21,737 bases of DNA, from NCBI GenBank assembly GCA_946410005.1, contig CAMJYS010000001.1, forward strand, positions 1-21,737, given 5' to 3'. The notes beneath the pieces were generated by a model that saw only the letters and a list, made by a program, of their open reading frames with translations, did no database searches and had not been told where the DNA came from. This document shows positions 15,509 to 21,737 of the stretch, piece after piece. The stretch's first letter is position 1. Every line of letters begins with the position of its first letter. The stretch comes from an uncultured Clostridia bacterium (GTDB taxonomy: Bacteria > Bacillota > Clostridia > Oscillospirales > Acutalibacteraceae). Both the position numbers and the translations under genes were made by a program.

Positions 15509-17065
15509 TTATTGTCTGAGAGGAATTAATATCATTCCGTCAGTTTGTATAACATCTTCCTCTATATCGTTTTCTGATTTAATTGCATTTACGGAAGTAT
15601 AATACTTTCTCGCTATATCCCAAATCTTTTCTCCATCGGAAGCGTAATAAATCATCAGATTCGCTGTACAATCTTTGTCTTGCAGTTTTAATCCTTCGGA
15701 ACTAACAGACTTAACCATACTATATTTTTCGTTTGAATATAAAGCTGTTCTAATTTCAAAGTTAACTTTAACGTCTATCTTTCCGTCTTTAGGAATCGTG
15801 TATCCTATCGACTTAGGAACAATATTTATTTCAGAGTTAAATTCTTCGGTTTTTAAATTTAAGTCTTTGAGTGGCTTTTCATTTATAAATTCAACTATAC
15901 GTTCAACATAAAACGGTATATTTTCTGCGTCTAAAGCAAGCACGCACAAATTTATTTTTCCTTTTAATTCAAGTTTATCTTTATTTTGCAATTTAGCCGA
16001 ACATACATCGCTCCAAACATCTACTATTTTAGAAACTTCTTGTTCCGGAATTTTAACTGAAAATTTAGAACTAAAACTATCTGATAAATTATCCGATAAA
16101 TTACTCAAACTAAAAGGCTCTGACATAAGCGTTAAATCATATTCCGTAGAGTATGCATCCGAAACAATTTTAACTTTCTTTTCTCTGTAAGCCATAACCG
16201 TCATAGCAATACGAATTTCCGAAGATATTGATTTTTTTGAATTTTCATCAAGTCCTTCAGATATTATTTGCTCTTCGTGACCTAATATTTCGCCATTCAT
16301 AACAAATTTACTTGTTTCATCAATTCCGGGAATATCTACTATTTGGCTAACAGGGAAAGTATATTCAACCGTTTGAGTGCTACCGGTTTCAATATTATCA
16401 ATATACAAAAGTTTTAATATTGCTTCGCCTTTAACTAAAATTTTATTCGGCATAAGTTTGTAATCGTTCAATGTTAGAAACATGTTTGTTCTAATTATAA
16501 GTTCCGGCGAGGGTTTTGCGCCGTCGAATTCTAAATTTTCTGTAACTGAAAATTGTTGCTGACCTATGCCTATGAGGTCACTTGCTTTTATATTTTCAAG
16601 TTTTTGTTGTATGTCTTTTCCGCTTATAAAACTTGAAATTTCTTGTGTATTTTTACTAAATACAGTCGCACAAACAGATATCGCACCATGTATATCAATT
16701 TTTCTCTGACTGACAGCTCTGCAATTTATGTATTCAACACGAGCATTTGTAAGGGCGAACGCATCTTGCGGAGTGCATTTTATATCTACGGATGACGAAA
16801 ATGGCATTGAATTTTCATAACACCTAACTTTCATTGACTCAGAATCCGTATAAATCACTCTTATTATTGCGTTACCATCTATATTTAACCTGTCACCGGA
16901 TATACTCCTTGAGGTTATATTAGGACAAATTTGGCACTTCAGCACACGCTGTATATCCGGGCAATAATCCGGAAGCGAAAAATCAATATCAATCGGTATT
17001 TCGTTGCATCCTTCGAACTCTATTTTTCGAACCGATAAACTGTCTTTACTTATATCGTAGTTCAA
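15509..17065 (-). CDS. sipL: SipL-like SPOCS/DUF3794-LysM coat morphogenetic protein
   Basis: The 518-residue product carries repeated SPOCS (DUF3794) domains through most of its length, with the first starting near VRKIEFEGCNEIPIDIDFSL-like residues 12-31, and a C-terminal LysM domain (about 471-518, with DGEKIWDIARKYY and ILIPL). This is the architecture and length of C. difficile SipL, a functional counterpart of Bacillus SpoVID, whose LysM domain binds SpoIVA and is needed to encase the spore. The start is TTG at 17065 with AAGGAGAGG about 6 nt away. The next gene is spoIVA, which strongly supports the role. The exact number of SPOCS repeats needs a profile search. Confidence 0.9.
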   Translation of the reverse strand: MNYDISKDSLSVRKIEFEGCNEIPIDIDFSLPDYCPDIQRVLKCQICPNITSRSISGDRLNIDGNAIIRVIYTDSESMKVRCYENSMPFSSSVDIKCTPQDAFALTNARVEYINCRAVSQRKIDIHGAISVCATVFSKNTQEISSFISGKDIQQKLENIKASDLIGIGQQQFSVTENLEFDGAKPSPELIIRTNMFLTLNDYKLMPNKILVKGEAILKLLYIDNIETGSTQTVEYTFPVSQIVDIPGIDETSKFVMNGEILGHEEQIISEGLDENSKKSISSEIRIAMTVMAYREKKVKIVSDAYSTEYDLTLMSEPFSLSNLSDNLSDSFSSKFSVKIPEQEVSKIVDVWSDVCSAKLQNKDKLELKGKINLCVLALDAENIPFYVERIVEFINEKPLKDLNLKTEEFNSEINIVPKSIGYTIPKDGKIDVKVNFEIRTALYSNEKYSMVKSVSSEGLKLQDKDCTANLMIYYASDGEKIWDIARKYYTSVNAIKSENDIEEDVIQTDGMILIPLRQ

Positions 17066-17166
17066 TTTTAACCTCTCCTTGTTTCGCTTAATGCTTGATT
17101 AATTCTTGCGGTATTACAACATTATTCATTTTTACAGAGATTTATTACTTAATCTAAGTCAAATCA

Positions 17167-17925
17167 CTAATTATTTGTACTTAATTGTTTCCCTTGCGAA
17201 TTTATTGAATAATTTTCTTTGTATATGAGTTGAGAGATAGGCACTATCTCATAGCCCTCGCTTTTTATTGTATCTATAATTTTCGGAAGAGCTGAAGGCG
17301 TGTTTTTGGCTCCGTTGTGCATTAAAATTATAGAACCGGGCTTTATTTTGCTTTTTATTCGTTTAATCATATCCTCAGGAGTAGGGTCTTTCCAGTCCAA
17401 ACTGTCAACATCCCACTGTATGCAGTGCATATTCAGCTCATTTGTACTTTCAACCACACAATTGTTGTAATCTCCGTACGGAGGTCTAAACAAAATAGGT
17501 CTAGGTGCACCGGCGGCTTCTATTTTTTTATTACAATCTTCAATTTGAGCAATAACTTTACTTTTTTCAAGTTTTGGTAAATGAGGATGCGTATCGGAAT
17601 GATTTCCTACATCATGACCCGCTTCGAAAATCGCTTTTACGGATTCGGGATATTTTTCTGCCCAAAATCCAACTAGAAAAAATGTCGCTTTAACACCTTT
17701 GTCAGCTAATATATCTATAAGTGTTTGAGTTTGCTCATTTCCCCAAGCGGCGTCAAATGAAATACTGACAACTTTTTCTTTTTTATCAACACAATAGATT
17801 GGCAACTTTCGGTCTTTTGCGAAAAAAATATTATTTTGTAAAGTTAATGCACCCGTTAAAAAAATTGTCACAAAACACCCGACTATGATCATTAACCTTT
17901 TTCTGTTAATAACAAAAACTTTCAT
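17167..17925 (-). CDS. pdaB: Sporulation polysaccharide deacetylase PdaB
   Basis: This is a NodB-family polysaccharide deacetylase of the PdaB type, exported and membrane-anchored, needed for the late spore cortex. The 252-residue product has an N-terminal transmembrane anchor (about 10-29) and then the NodB fold: motif 1 SFDAAWG (56-62, with D58 kept and the second Asp replaced by Ala, as is usual in PdaB), metal histidines H109 and H113 in NHSDTHPHL, RPPYGDYN (147-154), WDVDSLDW (171-178) and LMHNG (201-205). AAGGAGG lies about 9 nt before the ATG. It precedes sipL and spoIVA with a 101-nt gap, so it may or may not share their promoter. Confidence 0.93.
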   Translation of the reverse strand: MKVFVINRKRLMIIVGCFVTIFLTGALTLQNNIFFAKDRKLPIYCVDKKEKVVSISFDAAWGNEQTQTLIDILADKGVKATFFLVGFWAEKYPESVKAIFEAGHDVGNHSDTHPHLPKLEKSKVIAQIEDCNKKIEAAGAPRPILFRPPYGDYNNCVVESTNELNMHCIQWDVDSLDWKDPTPEDMIKRIKSKIKPGSIILMHNGAKNTPSALPKIIDTIKSEGYEIVPISQLIYKENYSINSQGKQLSTNN

Positions 17926-18027
17926 GCAATAAATCCTCCTTTGTAAGAATTTATATGCACAAAAGCTTTATTTTAGAATGAATATTTTGTGTTTTGTTAC
18001 TAAACTAATAGATTAAAAAGTTTTATA

Positions 18028-18402
18028 TTAATAGTTCATCAAGTCAGAAACATTTTCCGTATACTCAGAATCATCGCTTCCATTTTCTCTAGGTAATAAA
18101 AATTCTTTTATTTCATCTTTCCATATATATCCTGCTATTCCACCCGCTACAAATGGCAAAACAACACCTGCACTCATAGCAACTTTTCCATAGTTATTTT
18201 TGAGCCAATTAAATGCTGTGGTTCCTGCTTTACTTAATTTTGTACCATATTTTTTGTAATCCACACCTCCCGAAACATTCTCTAATGCTTCAGCGTTGAG
18301 TTCACCTTTTTCTGAAACAACTGTTTTTAAAAATTCTTTGTCTGTCCCAGTTAAATTTTCAAGCGCTTGTTGCACGTCCTTTGGTAAATTTTGTTCTGCC
18401 AT
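18028..18402 (-). CDS. Double-glycine leader peptide precursor (bacteriocin/RiPP-like)
   Basis: The 124-residue product has a 46-residue leader ending in LENVSGG. The double glycine is at 45-46 with hydrophobic residues at -4 (V43), -7 (L40) and -12 (L35), exactly the pattern recognised by C39-peptidase ABC exporters. The predicted core (47-124) is basic and aromatic at first, then has a glycine/alanine-rich membrane segment (about 74-94) and an acidic tail. The ATG at 18402 is chosen because AAAGGA lies 10 nt upstream; the in-frame TTG three codons earlier nearly touches that site. It has its own promoter and no exporter, immunity or modification gene nearby. A secreted antimicrobial or signal peptide is inferred; a membrane protein with a chance GG is possible. 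Confidence 0.8.
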   Translation of the reverse strand: MAEQNLPKDVQQALENLTGTDKEFLKTVVSEKGELNAEALENVSGGVDYKKYGTKLSKAGTTAFNWLKNNYGKVAMSAGVVLPFVAGGIAGYIWKDEIKEFLLPRENGSDDSEYTENVSDLMNY

Positions 18403-18436
18403 AGATATCAAATCCTTTCCGGTCTTATTTTATAGA

Positions 18437-18460
18437 TATAGCATAAAACTATTCGCTATA
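18437..18460 (-). other. Inverted repeat in the leader of the GG-peptide gene
   Basis: TATAGC and GCTATA (18437-18442 and 18455-18460) form a 6-bp inverted repeat around 12 bases, just downstream of the predicted transcription start. It could be a weak RNA hairpin or an operator half-site pair. Confidence 0.3.
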
Positions 18461-18466
18461 CTTAAG

Positions 18467-18495
18467 ATTATATATCTATATTTATCTGCTACCAA
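18467..18495 (-). promoter_or_regulatory. Promoter of the GG-peptide gene
   Basis: On the minus strand TTGGTA (18495-18490) and a perfect TATAAT (18472-18467) are separated by 17 bp. Transcription should start near 18460, giving a leader of about 58 nt. This makes the peptide gene an independent unit between ispF and pdaB. Confidence 0.7.
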
Positions 18496-18551
18496 CACTT
18501 TTTGATAAAAAAATTAATATATTATTTTAAAATATGCAAATCACACAATTT

Positions 18552-19019
18552 CTATTCTATCAAACAAACGGCTTGAGCGGAAGCGCCTTCGCTTCGTCCC
18601 GTAAATCCTAGCTTTTCTTCGGTAGTTGCTTTTACGCTAACATTGTCTACGCTTATATTACAAGCTTCAGCAATATTTTGCTGCATTTCCAATGTATAGC
18701 CGCTTATTTTGGGTTTTTGCATAATTAAAGTCGAATCGATATTCAATATTTTATAACCGCTATCGTAAATCTTTTCGCAAACCTTTTTTAAAAGATAAAT
18801 ACTACTTATACCTTTATAAGTCATATCATTATCCGGAAATAATTTTCCTATATCTCCAAGAGCAGCAGCTCCCAGCAAAGAATCTATTATAGCGTGAACC
18901 AAAACATCAGCGTCGGAGTGACCCGAAAGCCCGAAATCGCTCTCTATTTTCACTCCGCCCAAAATTAATTCTCTATCTTTGTCTATTTTATGAACATCAT
19001 ACCCTTGACCGATTCGCAT
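18552..19019 (-). CDS. ispF: 2-C-methyl-D-erythritol 2,4-cyclodiphosphate synthase
   Basis: IspF converts CDP-methylerythritol 2-phosphate to the cyclodiphosphate with loss of CMP, in the MEP pathway of isoprenoid synthesis. The 155-residue length is typical. The metal ligands D8 and H10 (GYDVH) and H42 (LVHAI) are present, with LSGHSDAD (31-38), [10 protein letters not shown] (54-63) and the C-terminal [13 protein letters not shown] segment. No ispD is fused or adjacent. The gene follows tatD by 24 nt, so it probably belongs to the metG-tatD transcript. Confidence 0.97.
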   Translation of the reverse strand: MRIGQGYDVHKIDKDRELILGGVKIESDFGLSGHSDADVLVHAIIDSLLGAAALGDIGKLFPDNDMTYKGISSIYLLKKVCEKIYDSGYKILNIDSTLIMQKPKISGYTLEMQQNIAEACNISVDNVSVKATTEEKLGFTGRSEGASAQAVCLIE

Positions 19020-19043
19020 ATACTCAAATTTCCTCTACATAAT

Positions 19044-19826
19044 TTATATTTTAAAAAGTTTAATCGCAGTTTCTTTTGTGGTTTCCAGCACTTCATCGAC
19101 GCTAATTCCTTTTATTTCCGCTATTTTTTCGGCAGTATATTTAATTAAATCAGAAGTGCAACGTTTACCCCTAAACGGAGTTGGAGACATATATGGAGCG
19201 TCTGTTTCTAAAACAATCTTTTCGAGGCTGATATTTTTAACAACATCAATTATAGTTTTTGCATTTTTAAAAGTAACTACTCCGCCAACTCCGATATACA
19301 TTCCTAATTTTATAACTTCATTTGCCATTTCTAAACTTCCCGAAAAACAATGAATAACGCCTTTTGGAGAATATTTTTTCAAAATTTGCATTGTATCTGC
19401 GTGTGCTTCTCTATCATGCACAGTTATGGGAAGTCCTAATTCATTAGCTAGTTCAATTTGATTTTCAAAAATATGTTTTTGAAGTTCTTTATTATCATTT
19501 TTAAAATGATAGTCAAGTCCAATTTCTCCGACAGCAACAACGTTTTTATTATTTAAAATCAAATTTCTTAATTTACTTATTAGATCTTCGCAATCGCAAA
19601 AATCATCTAAATTTTCGGGATGAATACCCAACGCAGGATAAATAAAATCCCATTTTTTTGCCAGCTCCAACACTTTTTCAGACGATTTTATATCTGTTCC
19701 TGCGTTTATAATTCCGCAAACATTATTATTTTTCAATGAATTTAAAACTTCTTCTCTATCGATTTCAAAAGCTTCGTCATCGTAATGAGCATGTGTATCA
19801 AAAATCATGTTTTCATTAAGCACCAT
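19044..19826 (-). CDS. tatD: TatD-family metal-dependent DNase
   Basis: This is a TIM-barrel metallohydrolase of the TatD/YcfH/YabD family with 3'-5' exonuclease-type activity in characterised members. In the 260-residue product the metal ligands are visible: H12 and H14 in DTHAHYDD, the Glu of GEIGLDYH, the His of TVHDRE, IHCFSGS, and the Asp of ETDAPYMSP. The ATG at 19826 overlaps the metG stop as TAATG, so the two are translationally coupled. A second ATG (codon 7) lies just before the conserved start and cannot be excluded. The metG-tatD order is common in Firmicutes. Confidence 0.95.
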   Translation of the reverse strand: MVLNENMIFDTHAHYDDEAFEIDREEVLNSLKNNNVCGIINAGTDIKSSEKVLELAKKWDFIYPALGIHPENLDDFCDCEDLISKLRNLILNNKNVVAVGEIGLDYHFKNDNKELQKHIFENQIELANELGLPITVHDREAHADTMQILKKYSPKGVIHCFSGSLEMANEVIKLGMYIGVGGVVTFKNAKTIIDVVKNISLEKIVLETDAPYMSPTPFRGKRCTSDLIKYTAEKIAEIKGISVDEVLETTKETAIKLFKI

Positions 19827-21703
19827 TATCTTATTCCACTTCCCGGTGTCATTCCGTCCACAAATATAACTTTAACTTGATTTTCTTCGCAAGTAGCCGC
19901 TAAAATCATTCCGTTGCTCTCTACTCCGCAAAGTTTTGCCGGTTTTAAGTTTGAAACCAATATTACGTTATGACCTATTAATTCCTCAGGAGTGTAATAT
20001 GGAGAAATTCCGGAAACAACTACTCTATCATTCGTTCCGTCATCGAGTAATAATTTTAATAATTTTTTCGATTTTTTTACAGGTTCACATTCTTTAATTT
20101 TCGCAACTATAAGTTTTACTTTCGCAAAATCTTCAATATCTATCAAACAGTTTTCAGGTGCATCTTCTTTCGGTTTTTCTTCGGTTTTTACAGCTGTTCC
20201 GATTTCTTCTTTTGGTTTATTATTAACTTCTTGATTATTCATATTTTCAAGTTCCTCCAGTTCTTCATTTAAATCAAGCCTTTTAAAAAGCATTTCGCCA
20301 ACGTTTATTTTTAAATTTTTATCTAAAACTCCCCAAATATTTGATTTTCCCCAAGAGCATTGTTCTTCTGTTGCATTTATTTGATTTTGTATTTTTTTAG
20401 CGGTTTCCGGAATAAAAGGAGCTATCAAAATTGATATAATTCTCAAGCACTCACATAAATTATAAAGAACCGTTGCGAGTCTTGGATAATCTTTTTCATC
20501 TTTTCCTAATTTCCACGGCATTGTTTCGTCTATATATTTATTACATTTAGAAATCAAAAGCCAAACGCTCGAAAGTGCCAACGAAAATTTATATTTATCC
20601 ATTTTATTCTCATAATTGCTTCTTAAAGATTTAGCAAAATTAATAAGTTCGCTATCTATTCCGCTAGATACCCTATCTTTCGGTAATGTTCCTCCAAAAT
20701 ATTTATTTATCATGGAAGTGGTTCTTGAAAGTAAATTTCCGAGGTCGTTTACTAAATCGAAATTTATTCTTTTGATTAATCCTTCGTTTGTATAGTATCC
20801 ATCTGAACCAAAAGAAAATTCTCTTAAAAGGAAATATCTTATTGCGTCTTTGCCGTATCTTGAACAAAGTATTCTAGGGTCAACCACATTTCCTTTGGAT
20901 TTTGACATCTTGGAGCCGTCGCCAAATAATATCCATCCGTGCCCAAATACTTGCTTCGGAAGCGGTAAATCGAGCGCCATTAATATCGCAGGCCAAATTA
21001 TAATATGAAATCTCGTTATTTCTTTTCCGACAAAATGAACGTCCGCAGGCCAATATTTCTTAAAATTTGAGTCATCATCACTTCCATACCCAAGTGCGGT
21101 TATATAGTTCGTTAAAGCATCAAGCCAAACATATACAACATGTTTGGGGTCAAAATCTACTGGAATTCCCCAACTAAAACTCGTCCTAGTTACGCAAAGA
21201 TCTTCCAAACCATTTTCGAAAAATTGCGTCATTTCATTTTTTCTGCCTTCGGGTTCTATGAACGACGGGTGAGAATTATAGTATTCGATTAATTTGTCTG
21301 CATATTTAGAAAGTTTGAAAAAATACGCTTCTTCTTCTACCCAATGAACTTCCCTTCCGCAATCCGGACATTTTCCGTCTTTTAATTGTGTATCCGTAAA
21401 AAACGCTTCATCGGGCGTACAATACCAGCCTTGATATTTTCCTTTATATATATCGCCTTTGTCGTATAATTTTTTGAAAATTTTCTTGACAGCTTCTTCG
21501 TGATAATTATCTGTAGTTCTTATAAATTTATCGTAAGATATACCAAGCGTTTCCCAAATTTTTTTGAATTTTTCAACAATATTATCAACGTATTCTTTCG
21601 GAGTTTTATTAACTTTTTTGGCATTAATTTCAATTTTTTGCCCATGCTCATCCGTACCGGTTAAAAACATTACGTCATAACCCTGCGCACGCTTATATCT
21701 TCC
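19826..21703 (-). CDS. metG: Methionyl-tRNA synthetase (5' end missing)
   Basis: This class I synthetase charges tRNA-Met. The gene is cut by the contig end: the first genuine codon is near 21703, and anything upstream would be translated adapter. About 30 N-terminal residues, including the HIGH motif, are missing. What remains is about 625 residues: YDVMFLTGTDEHG, a zinc knuckle with C-TPD followed by CPDC (three of the four usual cysteines), KMSKS, the helical anticodon-binding domain with the WKLGKDE region, an acidic linker, and a C-terminal EMAP/Trbp111-like tRNA-binding domain (VKLIVAKIKECEPV to MTPGSGIR). The stop overlaps the tatD start. Confidence 0.96.
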   Translation of the reverse strand, partial: GRYKRAQGYDVMFLTGTDEHGQKIEINAKKVNKTPKEYVDNIVEKFKKIWETLGISYDKFIRTTDNYHEEAVKKIFKKLYDKGDIYKGKYQGWYCTPDEAFFTDTQLKDGKCPDCGREVHWVEEEAYFFKLSKYADKLIEYYNSHPSFIEPEGRKNEMTQFFENGLEDLCVTRTSFSWGIPVDFDPKHVVYVWLDALTNYITALGYGSDDDSNFKKYWPADVHFVGKEITRFHIIIWPAILMALDLPLPKQVFGHGWILFGDGSKMSKSKGNVVDPRILCSRYGKDAIRYFLLREFSFGSDGYYTNEGLIKRINFDLVNDLGNLLSRTTSMINKYFGGTLPKDRVSSGIDSELINFAKSLRSNYENKMDKYKFSLALSSVWLLISKCNKYIDETMPWKLGKDEKDYPRLATVLYNLCECLRIISILIAPFIPETAKKIQNQINATEEQCSWGKSNIWGVLDKNLKINVGEMLFKRLDLNEELEELENMNNQEVNNKPKEEIGTAVKTEEKPKEDAPENCLIDIEDFAKVKLIVAKIKECEPVKKSKKLLKLLLDDGTNDRVVVSGISPYYTPEELIGHNVILVSNLKPAKLCGVESNGMILAATCEENQVKVIFVDGMTPGSGIR

Positions 21704-21737
21704 AGATCGGAAGAGCACACGTCTGAACTCCAGTCAC
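21704..21737 (+). other. Illumina P7-side/index adapter remnant (not biological)
   Basis: The last 34 bases, beginning AGATCGGAAGAGC, are the standard Illumina TruSeq read-2/index adapter. They truncate metG. On the minus strand the adapter adds five false codons in frame to metG, which an automatic caller could mistake for a native N-terminus with a GTG start at 21718. Confidence 0.98.

Noticed and set aside
17974..17980. Sigma-G-like -10 (CATTCTA on the minus strand) before pdaB
   Set aside because: The -35 region at the right distance matches the consensus poorly (3 of 5), so chance in AT-rich DNA is likely.
21704..21718. Apparent GTG start and first residues of metG
   Set aside because: These codons are Illumina adapter sequence that happens to be in frame.

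Overview
The window is one complete assembled contig. Illumina library adapter sequence is still attached at both ends (1-47 and 21704-21737), so about 21.66 kb is biological. The DNA is AT-rich (judged by eye, not computed). The gene set points to an anaerobic, endospore-forming member of the Clostridia: pdaB, sipL and spoIVA for sporulation, a glycyl-radical (class III) ribonucleotide reductase, Clostridia-type NifS/NifU, and a homodimer-type glycyl-tRNA synthetase. I cannot place it in a genus. Every protein-coding gene except the first lies on the minus strand, so the contig reads from right to left.

Right end (21.7-18.5 kb): a 5'-truncated metG overlaps tatD, and ispF follows; this is a housekeeping operon. 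Next comes a short orphan gene (18402-18028) with its own promoter. It encodes a double-glycine leader joined to a membrane-spanning core, so it looks like a secreted bacteriocin-type or RiPP-type peptide with no exporter nearby. Sporulation block (17.9-13.9 kb): pdaB (cortex polysaccharide deacetylase), sipL (SPOCS/DUF3794 repeats plus LysM) and spoIVA (coat basement ATPase), closed by a strong terminator. SipL and SpoIVA are known partners in Clostridioides difficile, and here their genes are adjacent.

Middle (13.9-9.1 kb): a comEA-like membrane-anchored DNA-binding protein, then znuA-znuC-znuB (zinc import) behind a promoter whose -10 box sits inside a Fur/Zur-family-like operator. A RodA-type SEDS glycosyltransferase gene and a flavodoxin-family gene follow with almost no gaps, so zinc may influence both. 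Then (9.0-7.4 kb) comes a zinc-ribbon/kinase-fold/transmembrane/2xPASTA protein that has lost both catalytic aspartates and is therefore a predicted pseudokinase.

Left half (7.2-0.7 kb): a redoxin-nrdD-nrdG operon for anaerobic dNTP synthesis has a perfect sigma-A promoter overlapped by two NrdR-like boxes spaced 32 bp. The activase NrdG has an unusual CX3CX10C cluster motif. Downstream are glyQS and the iron-sulfur genes nifS and nifU, with an unrecognised single-pass membrane protein gene between them. At the far left a plus-strand orphan gene (180-611) has a perfect consensus promoter with a 32-bp palindrome over its -10 and start site. It converges on nifU across a shared bidirectional terminator. 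No tRNA, rRNA, CRISPR array, transposase or phage gene was seen, and no gene-free stretch exceeds about 250 bp.
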